This document shows positions 1 to 6,293 of a stretch of 9,133 nt of DNA, piece after piece. A model generated the notes under the pieces. It was not told the DNA's origin. It worked only from the letters and a program-made list of their open reading frames with translations, and did no database searches. The stretch lies in the NCBI GenBank assembly GCA_964411275.1, contig CAYPKG010000059.1, positions 1-9,133 on the forward strand. The letters are read 5' to 3'. Numbering within the stretch: position 1 is the first letter of the stretch; every line of letters begins with the position of its first letter. A program made the position numbers and the translations under genes. This DNA comes from CAYPKG01 sp964411275 (lineage in GTDB: Bacteria > Bacillota > Clostridia > Christensenellales > CAG-138).

Positions 1-1530
1 CAGACCGGCAGGGAGGACGAGGTACGGACATTTCGCATCAACCGGGTGCCGTACCTTGTTGTGGCTGCCGGGGACGATGGCTGTATGCGGCTTTATGCCT
101 ATGACGAGAGCGTGCCGGAATGGGACGTGATCTATACCTATCCCGAAGAAGTAAAAGGCAAGCACTGGGATTTTTTGCAGTGCAACATCGGCAATTACGA
201 TTACCTTTTGATCGCCTGCGGGGAGCACCAGATGCTCAAATGGGACGGGACGAACGCAGAAGCGGACTTGTTCGGCTCCGGGGAAACGGTGCTGGAAACC
301 ACGGTGGCATCCTACACCGCCAGCAGCAAGAAGGTTGTGCTGGCGGCGGAGATCACGGAGCTTGTGAAAACCCGATTGGAGCAAGGCGGGATCGTCATCA
401 AGGACGTGACCCACGCGGTGGAAAGCGTTGACAGGGCGACAAAGTCCGTTGTGCTAAAGGAAACCCCGACGACGGCCCCGGCCAGCGGGAACGCTGTGAA
501 GGTGCGGGGCGGGGTTTCCGACGCGAAGGTGAACTACCTTGCCATGCACTATTCCAGATTGTTTGCTGCGGGTGACCCGGAGCATCCGAACAGGCTTTAC
601 TATTCCCAGATCGCGGGGGACAAACGAAGCGTTGAGGACTGGTCAAGCGATGAAATCAGCAACAACGCCAATTCCGGGGGCGGGTTCGTGGAGGTTGGGG
701 ACAGCGTGGGCGATCCCATCATGGGGATCGTATCCCTGTCCACCCAGCTTTTAATACTGAAACGGTATTCCATATACCGGCTGATGGGCGACCGCCCCAG
801 CTATTACACAATAGAGCGGGTGGATGCAGAAGTAGAGCAGATGAGCCACACGTCGGCGGCGCGATACGGGGACATGGCCTATTACTTTACCCCGGCGGGG
901 CTGCGGTACTTCAACAACATTACTGTGCTGCCCAGCCCCGACGCGCGAAATATCCGGACGTTTCTGGAGGGTTGCATGGTGGGCCTGTCCAAGGCCTGCA
1001 CCGCCAAGGATTGCCTGTACTTTACCTGCTACAAGGGGAATGACCCGGAGGGGCGGGAATACGACAATCACATCGTAACATATGACCTGCGGCGGCGCTG
1101 TTATATGATCCGGGACGGGTTCAACGTGGCGGATATCACGGTGGTGGACGGGGTGATTTACATGGTCAACGACGAGCGGTACGTGTTTCGCTTTAACGAG
1201 GGTTTGGGCTACGATGGGCGGCCCATCCGGGCGTATTGGGAAACGCCGAGGACGGATTGGAAGGCCCGGTTTAAGGAAAAGAAGATCGACGAGATAGCGC
1301 TGCGCGGCCAAGGGCAGGGGAACATTCTTCTGTTCACCACCCGGTTTGGAGCACAGGAGTATCAGGCGCGCAAGCTGATGAAGGAGAACCCGGAGGAGGT
1401 ATTGGAAATCCAGCCGCCCACGGATTGGGCAAGGACATTCCAGTTCAAGATCGCAAACGAGGCCGGGAGCCGGTTCGCGCTTACCGGAGGGCTGGAAGCG
1501 TATTTGGAAGTGAGGGAAAGGCCAAGATGA
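1..1530 (+). CDS. Tail nozzle/hub-like virion structural protein (5' partial)
   Basis: The frame is open from base 1, so the gene starts upstream; a GTG at 46 has no ribosome binding site and lies inside continuous coding sequence. At least 509 residues are visible. The middle carries a pattern seen in phage tail hub/nozzle and DNA-stabilization proteins (P22 gp10-like, T7 gp12-like): PNRLYYSQ near codon 195, then an acidic EDW segment, then GDPIMGIVSLSTQLLILKR and YRLMGD, which is the usual 'site for reading a value, then a strand-rich blade' appearance of a beta-propeller-type protein. The sequence is beta-rich with no membrane segment or signal peptide. Its expected role is to close the portal/tail channel and hold packaged DNA. 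It overlaps the next gene by ATGA, so translation is probably coupled. The family assignment is inferred from remembered motif style; another beta-rich tail protein is possible. Confidence 0.62.
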   Translation, partial: QTGREDEVRTFRINRVPYLVVAAGDDGCMRLYAYDESVPEWDVIYTYPEEVKGKHWDFLQCNIGNYDYLLIACGEHQMLKWDGTNAEADLFGSGETVLETTVASYTASSKKVVLAAEITELVKTRLEQGGIVIKDVTHAVESVDRATKSVVLKETPTTAPASGNAVKVRGGVSDAKVNYLAMHYSRLFAAGDPEHPNRLYYSQIAGDKRSVEDWSSDEISNNANSGGGFVEVGDSVGDPIMGIVSLSTQLLILKRYSIYRLMGDRPSYYTIERVDAEVEQMSHTSAARYGDMAYYFTPAGLRYFNNITVLPSPDARNIRTFLEGCMVGLSKACTAKDCLYFTCYKGNDPEGREYDNHIVTYDLRRRCYMIRDGFNVADITVVDGVIYMVNDERYVFRFNEGLGYDGRPIRAYWETPRTDWKARFKEKKIDEIALRGQGQGNILLFTTRFGAQEYQARKLMKENPEEVLEIQPPTDWARTFQFKIANEAGSRFALTGGLEAYLEVRERPR

Positions 1531-1733
1531 GCAATGAATTTAGCATGCGGGCGCTGTACACGGTGGAATTTCCGGGCAGGCAGAACAAGGGCGAGGACGC
1601 AAGCGCATTCGACGACCGGGTGAGGCAATCGCAGAACCAGATGAACCAGAACTTTTTGACCATCCAGCAGATGAACGGCGAGATCATGGCCCGGCTGATT
1701 TCGCTGGAAAGCTGGGCCAGCAAGCTCACATAG
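1527..1733 (+). CDS. Small helical phage protein, function unknown
   Basis: This encodes 68 residues, starting at the ATG in the ATGA overlap with the upstream gene, with a purine-rich GAGGGAAAGG stretch just before it. The N-terminal part is short and polar. The second half (about residues 25-68, NQMNQNFLTIQQMNGEIMAR) looks like one amphipathic helix that could oligomerize. There is no signal peptide or membrane segment and no recognised domain. Lying between the nozzle-like gene and the wall-binding proteins, it may be a minor virion or assembly protein; that is inference from position. It ends with TAG at 1731, followed at once by a strong GGAGGAGA site for the next gene, which is in the same frame. 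A longer start upstream (1425) would overlap the structural gene and is not favoured. Confidence 0.7.
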   Translation: MSNEFSMRALYTVEFPGRQNKGEDASAFDDRVRQSQNQMNQNFLTIQQMNGEIMARLISLESWASKLT

Positions 1734-1745
1734 GAGGAGAGAAAC

Positions 1746-2660
1746 ATGGCAAATTATCTCATAAAACCGGGCGACAATCTGTCCCGGATCGCGAAGAGAA
1801 ACAATACTACGGTGTCGGCGCTGATGGCGGCAAACCCGCAGATCAACAGCCCCAACAAGATTTACGCGGGGCGAACCTTGACGATCCCCGGGCAGGCGAC
1901 GGGAAATCCGGCGTCATATGGCGGGAGTGCGGCGTATGGCGGGGGAGGGAACACGGCTTACGGCGCAAGTGCAAGCTATGGCGGGGGCACAGGATATGGC
2001 GGCAGCCCAGGCTATGGCGGGGGCGCAGGATATGGCGGCGGCACGGGATACGGCAGTACGGCGGCGGGCGGCGGGTCATCCCAAAGGACTGGCTACAAGC
2101 CGGTTACCAACTACACCTACGGCGGGGACGGCAACGCCATCCCCCATTACGGATATCAGAAGGTGGGCACCAGTTATAATCCGTCCACAGGGTATCTGGA
2201 GCATGCTTCCGGCTACAAAGGCCAGGCGTATCAGGGCGCGGATGGGCGGTACTACACGCCATATGGCGCGCTGATCCGGGAGGACAGCTATCTGTATCCG
2301 GATGGGGCGAGGATTTCCCCAAACGGCATGTACTACGACGCGGGCAACGGCTGGCAGCTGGCGAAGTATGGCACCGAGGGCGTGCTGGGGGTCGGCGGCT
2401 GGTCGCACCTTACTCCCAGCGATTATTACGGCGCGGCGCCGGGGACCCAGGTGGGCGTGTTCGCAATGGATGGCGGAGGCGGTGCGTATGGCGGCGGTTC
2501 CGTCAGCGCCGGGGGGGCTGGCGGCTCGGGTGCCGGCACCACACCGACGGTGGATGAGATCCAGGAAGCTTTGGATAATATCAGCCTGATTGACTATGCG
2601 TATAACAATCTTTACGACAAACATTGGCAGGAGTACGCCAGGGGCAACCGCAGCTATTAA
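1746..2660 (+). CDS. LysM-domain virion-associated protein with Gly/Tyr-rich linker
   Basis: The 304-residue protein follows a strong AGGAGGAGA ribosome binding site 6-7 bases before ATG. Residues 2-48 form one LysM module (YLIKPGDNLSRIAKRNN, VSALMAANP, IYAGRTLTIPG), a fold that binds N-acetylglucosamine-containing glycans such as peptidoglycan. Residues about 55-115 are a low-complexity Gly/Tyr/Ala linker with a six-residue YGGxxG repeat. Residues 120-240 are Tyr/Gly-rich and strand-like (GYKPVTNYTYGG, GADGRYYTPYGALI, YPDGARISPNGMYYDAGNGW). A second glycine linker precedes a helical tail (VDEIQEALDNISLIDYAYNN). There is no signal peptide, so release by lysis or packaging into the virion is likely. 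Wall binding is supported by the domain; a role in adsorption or DNA ejection is inference. No catalytic peptidase or muramidase motif is visible. Confidence 0.78.
   Translation: MANYLIKPGDNLSRIAKRNNTTVSALMAANPQINSPNKIYAGRTLTIPGQATGNPASYGGSAAYGGGGNTAYGASASYGGGTGYGGSPGYGGGAGYGGGTGYGSTAAGGGSSQRTGYKPVTNYTYGGDGNAIPHYGYQKVGTSYNPSTGYLEHASGYKGQAYQGADGRYYTPYGALIREDSYLYPDGARISPNGMYYDAGNGWQLAKYGTEGVLGVGGWSHLTPSDYYGAAPGTQVGVFAMDGGGGAYGGGSVSAGGAGGSGAGTTPTVDEIQEALDNISLIDYAYNNLYDKHWQEYARGNRSY
1977..2048 (+). repeat. Four tandem 18-base units encoding YGGxxG
   Basis: Four in-frame 18-base units start at 1977, 1995, 2013 and 2031, each beginning TATGGCGG and encoding YGGGTG, YGGSPG, YGGGAG and YGGGTG. They sit in the flexible linker of the LysM protein. 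Looser YGG units continue on both sides (about 1917-2060). Copy number could change by slippage or recombination without breaking the frame. Confidence 0.85.
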
Positions 2661-2671
2661 GGAGGAGAAAT

Positions 2672-3574
2672 ATGGCGAATTACAATTACGGGGGCTATAC
2701 GGCCCCCGCCGGGATAACCAGCAGGAATCAGGTGCGGGCGATGCAGCACCAGCTTGGCGTGACCGCTGACGGCCTTTGGGGGCCGAACACACAGGCGGCA
2801 TATGAGGCAAGCCAGGGCGGGTATGGCGGGTATGGCGGGCAGGGCGGGTACGGTTCCGGGTCGTTTGACTACGGTACGCTGGATCTTGACGCGCTGGAGC
2901 GGCAGATACTTTCCAAACTGACGGTGCCGTCCGTTTCCTATAACTTACCCAGCACACAGGAGATTATGGCGGAGGTGGCGGCGTACCTCAGGCCCAGTTA
3001 TGACGCGGCAATCGGTCAGCGCAAAAAGCAGACGTTGTACAACCGCTCAGAGATCGATGCGGACGCGGTCAGCCGGGGGATGGGCAGAAGCACGTATGTC
3101 ACCGACGTAAAGGATCAGGCGATGGACGCGGAGTCGGCGGACATCTCAGGCATGGAAAGCGCCTATAGCGCCGCGCTTGCACAAACGGTGCAAAGCCAGT
3201 ACAACCAGCATTTGCACAACAAGCTGGCGGCGGACCAGTATAACGCCAGCGCGTCCAGTGCGGCGCAACAGGCAGCGTTGCAGTACGCCATGGGGCTGTA
3301 CGGGAATAATGTATCGGCACAGCAGGCGGCGCAACAGGCGGCATTGAAGGCGGCGGGGAGGGCAAGCTCCCGCAGCTCCAACAAAAAAACTTCCGGCAGC
3401 GCTTATACCCAGCAGTATCACAATGTCAAAACTGCGTTGCAGTATTATTCGCCGGCGGAGCGCGCGGCCATCTACTATGGAGGAACCCAGGATGGCATTC
3501 GTCACCGCAACGAGATCATCGGGACTCTGGGGCCGGATGCCTTTGACCGGCTGATGCGTGAGGTGCCTGCGTAA
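2672..3574 (+). CDS. Virion-type protein with N-terminal peptidoglycan-binding domain
   Basis: The 300-residue protein starts at the ATG after a GGAGGAGA site (2661-2668); the longer frame from 2624 would overlap the LysM gene and lacks such a site. Residues about 15-46 match a peptidoglycan-binding (PG_binding_1) repeat: RNQVRAMQHQLGVTADGLWG followed by PNTQAAYE. A YGGYGGQGGYGSGS linker follows. Residues 65-215 are helical and rich in Ala, Gln and Ser (ESAYSAALAQTVQSQYNQHL, SAQQAAQQAALKAAGRASS). The C-terminal 60 residues (YHNVKTALQYYSPAERAAIY, GPDAFDRLMREV) are more ordered. No catalytic residues, signal peptide or membrane segment is evident. The Ala/Gln-rich helical body suits an internal or ejected virion protein of a short-tailed phage; that is inference. 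It resembles its upstream neighbour in layout (MANY start, wall-binding head, YGG linker). Confidence 0.7.
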   Translation: MANYNYGGYTAPAGITSRNQVRAMQHQLGVTADGLWGPNTQAAYEASQGGYGGYGGQGGYGSGSFDYGTLDLDALERQILSKLTVPSVSYNLPSTQEIMAEVAAYLRPSYDAAIGQRKKQTLYNRSEIDADAVSRGMGRSTYVTDVKDQAMDAESADISGMESAYSAALAQTVQSQYNQHLHNKLAADQYNASASSAAQQAALQYAMGLYGNNVSAQQAAQQAALKAAGRASSRSSNKKTSGSAYTQQYHNVKTALQYYSPAERAAIYYGGTQDGIRHRNEIIGTLGPDAFDRLMREVPA

Positions 3575-3614
3575 AACCGGGGGATCGGATAGAGGGCAGG
3601 AAAGGAGAAAACTA

Positions 3615-4367
3615 ATGTTAGTCAAAAAGAATTTTTCCATCGCCCTGGACATCAAGCGAACGACGTCAAATCGGGAGTTTGAGGTGGTGGAGGGGGACAA
3701 CGGGAACGTGCTGGAGGTGACGCTTACCGACGGGGGCGAGGCGATTGACCTTTCCGGCTGTCGGGTCAGCGCGGTGTTTTCCACAGGCTCGCGCACGGCC
3801 CAGCAGGACAACAACGGCCACGGGATCACCGTGGAGAGCGGGAACGTGGTGACGATTGAGCTTTACACCACGTCCTTTTCCCCAGGGATGGTGGAGTGCG
3901 AGCTTCAGGTCTTTTCCGGGGAGGAGCAGGAAACGCTTGTGACCAGCGCGAAGTTCAATTTCACCTGCCGCCGGGGCATCGGCAATGCGGACACCGTACA
4001 ATCCACACCGGAGTGGCCGCTTTTAGTTGATACCCTCAAGCGGGTAGAGGACGTGGAAGAAGCGTTGCCTGTGCTGGTGGGTGAGGTGGCGGAATTGAAT
4101 GCTGCGACGGTAGAAGCAACGGCATATGCTAACGCCGCGGCAGAAAGCGCTGCAGAGATGGAGACGGCGGTACAAACAGCGGAGACGCTGCGGGTAGCCG
4201 CCGAGCAGGGGCGTGTGCATGCGGAAGAGACGCGGGCAGACAAAGAGGCAGAGCGGCAGGCGAGTGAGCAGAACAGGCAAGTTGAGGAGCAAAACCGGCA
4301 AACGAACACCGCGGCTGCCATTGCAAGCACAGATGCAGCCACCGACCGGGCCAACACAGCGGCCTAG
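3615..4367 (+). CDS. BppU-type baseplate/receptor-binding protein, N-terminal part
   Basis: The 250-residue product starts at ATG 3615 after an AAAGGAGAAA site. Residues 1-130 resemble the BppU N-terminal domain (formerly DUF2479), the part that docks receptor-binding proteins onto the tail of Gram-positive phages: an MLVKKNFSIALDIKR start, then LDIKRTTSNREFEVVEGDN, DLSGCRVSAVFST and SPGMVECELQVFSG. Residues 135-250 form an Ala/Glu/Gln-rich coiled coil (RVHAEETRADKEAERQASEQ, then NRQ repeats and ASTDAATDRANTAA), typical of trimeric fibre shafts. It ends at TAG 4365-4367 in mid-coil, and the same frame continues past the stop with AAEDVVSGKFPAHAATHS. The TAG therefore looks like an interruption of one longer fibre gene (3615-4856): either a mutation, suppressed in some way, or a real split with translation restart. 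Confidence 0.75.
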   Translation: MLVKKNFSIALDIKRTTSNREFEVVEGDNGNVLEVTLTDGGEAIDLSGCRVSAVFSTGSRTAQQDNNGHGITVESGNVVTIELYTTSFSPGMVECELQVFSGEEQETLVTSAKFNFTCRRGIGNADTVQSTPEWPLLVDTLKRVEDVEEALPVLVGEVAELNAATVEATAYANAAAESAAEMETAVQTAETLRVAAEQGRVHAEETRADKEAERQASEQNRQVEEQNRQTNTAAAIASTDAATDRANTAA

Positions 4368-4372
4368 GCTGC

Positions 4373-4378
4373 GGAGGA
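4373..4378 (+). promoter_or_regulatory. Candidate ribosome binding site after the in-frame TAG
   Basis: GGAGGA lies six bases after the end of the TAG stop and 4 bases before GTG 4383 (1 base before GTG 4380). It could allow restart of the fibre shaft as a separate chain. In an ancestral unsplit gene the same bases would encode part of A-E-D, so their SD likeness may be accidental. Confidence 0.35.
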
Positions 4379-4379
4379 T

Positions 4380-4856
4380 GTGGTGAGCGGAAAATTCCCC
4401 GCTCATGCAGCCACCCACTCTATAGGCGGTAGCGACCCCATCACGCCTAAGAGCATCGGCGCGGCGGCGGAAGCGGCATTTTCCGGGCATGCCGGGGACA
4501 CGGTCAAACACATCACGGGACTGGAGCGGACGGAATGGAACAGCAAGGCGGAGGGAAATCATAGCCACGACGGGGCGTATGGCCCGCTGTCGCTTACCGC
4601 GACCATCCCGATAACCGGCTGGGCGGAGAACGCCACAACAGGTTTGTTTGAGGTAACGGTGAGCGTGACCGGGATGCAAGCGGCGTATGTGCCGGTGGCA
4701 GACATCACTGCGCCCAACGCCACGGCGGAGGAGATTGCGGCGATTGAAACGGCCTGGGCGCTGGTAAAAGGGATTGAGACAGCGGACGGAAGCATTACCG
4801 TCCGGGCAACGGGGGTAACGGAAACGGCAATCCCAATTGTGTTGAAGGTGAGGTAA
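4380..4856 (+). CDS. Tail fibre shaft protein (downstream part of the BppU fibre frame)
   Basis: This is up to 158 residues in the same frame as the BppU gene, directly after its TAG. Possible starts are GTG at 4380 or 4383; a GGAGGA at 4373-4378 lies 4 bases before the second, so restart is possible though not ideal. Its start is phage fibre-like (FPAHAATHSIGGSDPITPKS, then IGAA). It then has VKHITGLERTEWNSKAEGNH, a shaft motif common in Gram-positive phage fibres. The last 85 residues (ITGWAENATTGLFEV, YVPVADITAP, ETAWALVKGIE, VLKVR) form a compact domain that is repeated, damaged, at 6294-6525. It ends with TAA 4854, one codon (CAC), then the ATG of tip A in the same frame, with the tip's ribosome binding site inside its last codons. 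Its role is probably to connect the fibre base to the adhesin tip. Confidence 0.68.
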   Translation: MVSGKFPAHAATHSIGGSDPITPKSIGAAAEAAFSGHAGDTVKHITGLERTEWNSKAEGNHSHDGAYGPLSLTATIPITGWAENATTGLFEVTVSVTGMQAAYVPVADITAPNATAEEIAAIETAWALVKGIETADGSITVRATGVTETAIPIVLKVR

Positions 4857-4892
4857 CACATGGGCGAGTGTTTGATTGTACGGCGTGGAGGC
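4612..4892 (+). repeat. Shaft-end/tip-start module, copy 1 (intact)
   Basis: This direct repeat spans the last 81 codons of the shaft gene, its stop, the CAC spacer codon and the first 11 codons of tip A. Against copy 2 (6291-6561), hand alignment gives about 80% nucleotide identity plus two 5-base gaps in copy 2. Many differences are synonymous, so the copies diverged under protein-level constraint rather than arising from a recent duplication. Confidence 0.85.
4845..4853 (+). promoter_or_regulatory. Ribosome binding site of tip A inside the shaft gene end
   Basis: AAGGTGAGG lies in the last shaft codons (K-V-R), 6 bases before ATG 4860. The equivalent AAAGTGAGG precedes tip B at 6514-6522. 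Conservation of both the site and the stop-CAY-ATG spacing supports ATG 4860 and ATG 6529 as real starts. Confidence 0.65.
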
Positions 4893-6293
4893 GACTCAGG
4901 GGCGTGTCTAAATGTTGGAGTCTATACGTCTCTTCCAAGTACGGTAATAAACAATCAGATTGCTGTTATTACAAATTATATGCCAACAAACATAATTGTG
5001 GATTCAAACGAACCTTCGAAACCTACTTTGTATGATGTTTGGATCGAATTGGAATATGGGGACGATGTAATAACTTTAGGAAATAGCGGCTCGCGTATCA
5101 ATATTCGTCCAGGATATGTCTATCAATATACTGGAAATCATTGCGCCACTGTAGACGCATATCTCGGCAGCAATGGTTTGTGGAAGCAAGTGTCATTTAA
5201 AATATTACAGATGGGGGTTGCGTACAACACAGCCAACTCTTCTCCAGTTTTAACACGCCTTGGAGCAGCAGTTGGAAAGGTCGCTGTCGCTGGAATTGGG
5301 ACAGTGCCGCAAGTATCAGATTTTGATAGGATGCCGATTTTTCGTGATATAAAACTGTGCAATCTTGCTCCGAATGGAACAGTGACCGCGTATGAAGGCG
5401 ATGCCGGGTTCACTAGAAACGGAACAAATGGTGATGTGATGGTTGAAATACCCGCGTTTTGGTATAAAATTGTATCTGGGACGACCGAAGAATGGTGGAT
5501 CGCAAATGGACCCGCCAGTGGATATACAATACATCCCGCGTTCAAACGAAGCACATCGCTTGCGCAGTTGGAAAAAATATATGTCTCCGCATATGAGGCA
5601 TCAGCAGGATATGTTAGTAAGTCTGGCATAGCCGCTCTTACCGGCATTACACGAGCACAATCACGTACCGGGGTGACCAACAAAGGAGCGAAGTGGTCAC
5701 AGCTAGATATTGCGACTGTTATGGCAATAAATTTGCTAATGTACATCGAATATGCCAATCTGAATATACAAAGTGCGATTGGCGAAGGAGTGTCGCTCGG
5801 CTCAAAAATAAATACCGGCGGCAGCGACAGCATGACTGGGCACACGGGACGCGCGGCAGGTACCGCGACCTCAGCAGCCGTAAAATGGAGGAATATTGAA
5901 AACTGGTGGGCAAACGTATGGGCATGGGTCGATGGGATCAATATAAATGGAGGAAGCTATTACTGGTGTCTTGTGCCCGCTAATTATGCAGACAATGTAA
6001 CGAGAAACTATACTAGTGCGGGGTTTTCCGTACCAACAAATCTATTCCCATCCTTTATCAAGACCATGGGGAGGAATGCCTCACATCCGTGGTTTAGAGT
6101 GCCTGCAGCGGCCGGTGGAACTGAGACAACTTACTACTGTGATGGAGTATATACCAACACCGGCTGGCGAGTTGCAGAGTTTGGCGGGACTGCTGGTGCC
6201 GGGGATATTTCTGGTCCCGCATCGTGGTCTTTCTACGACAGCTCTACTACAGCGACTGCGGTAATAGGTTGCCGTCTCCTTTATCTCCCCTAA
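4860..6293 (+). CDS. Tail fibre tip A, adhesin with C-type-lectin/FGE-like fold
   Basis: The 477-residue protein begins with an 11-residue leader MGECLIVRRGG shared with tip B, probably the part that docks on the shaft. The middle has the phage tail signature GDVMVEIPAFWYK near residue 190, then IHPAFKRS, IYVSAYEASAGY and INLLMYIEYANLNIQSAIGE. KWRNIENWWANVWAWVDGI near residues 340-360 is a hallmark of phage tail proteins with a formylglycine-generating-enzyme-like (C-type lectin) fold. The C-terminus (residues about 438-477, VAEFGGTAGAG, PASWSFYD, IGCRLLYLP) resembles the variable end of diversity-generating-retroelement targets, but no reverse transcriptase or template repeat is in this window. 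No signal peptide or membrane segment is present. The gene is markedly A+T-rich against its neighbours (about 30% G+C in 4921-4980 versus about 68% in 4681-4740), suggesting separate origin. Expected role: receptor recognition at the host surface. Confidence 0.75.
   Translation: MGECLIVRRGGDSGACLNVGVYTSLPSTVINNQIAVITNYMPTNIIVDSNEPSKPTLYDVWIELEYGDDVITLGNSGSRINIRPGYVYQYTGNHCATVDAYLGSNGLWKQVSFKILQMGVAYNTANSSPVLTRLGAAVGKVAVAGIGTVPQVSDFDRMPIFRDIKLCNLAPNGTVTAYEGDAGFTRNGTNGDVMVEIPAFWYKIVSGTTEEWWIANGPASGYTIHPAFKRSTSLAQLEKIYVSAYEASAGYVSKSGIAALTGITRAQSRTGVTNKGAKWSQLDIATVMAINLLMYIEYANLNIQSAIGEGVSLGSKINTGGSDSMTGHTGRAAGTATSAAVKWRNIENWWANVWAWVDGININGGSYYWCLVPANYADNVTRNYTSAGFSVPTNLFPSFIKTMGRNASHPWFRVPAAAGGTETTYYCDGVYTNTGWRVAEFGGTAGAGDISGPASWSFYDSSTTATAVIGCRLLYLP

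Noticed and set aside
46..48. GTG at 46 as the true start of the first gene
   Set aside because: The frame is open from base 1 with similar coding character, and no ribosome binding site precedes 46.
1977..2048. CRISPR-like array from regular repeats
   Set aside because: The 18-base units are directly tandem, without spacers, and encode a protein linker in frame.
2076..2957. Long minus-strand frame of 293 codons opposite the LysM and PG-binding genes
   Set aside because: It is a shadow of G+C-rich coding sequence on the plus strand; it has no ribosome binding site, is Arg/Pro-rich and crosses two well-supported genes.
3146..3829. Minus-strand frames opposite the PG-binding and BppU genes
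   Set aside because: They lie within strong plus-strand genes and show no domain or start signal.
4023..4859. Minus-strand frame of 278 codons opposite the coiled coil and shaft
   Set aside because: Composition (Cys/Arg/Leu rich) is that of an antisense reading of an Ala/Glu-rich coil; no supporting signal.
5138..5941. Minus-strand frame of 267 codons opposite tip A
   Set aside because: Tip A carries clear family motifs in the same bases; no ribosome binding site for the antisense frame.
4860..6293. A complete diversity-generating retroelement
   Set aside because: No reverse transcriptase and no template repeat of the tip A end were seen in the window; only the target-like end is present.
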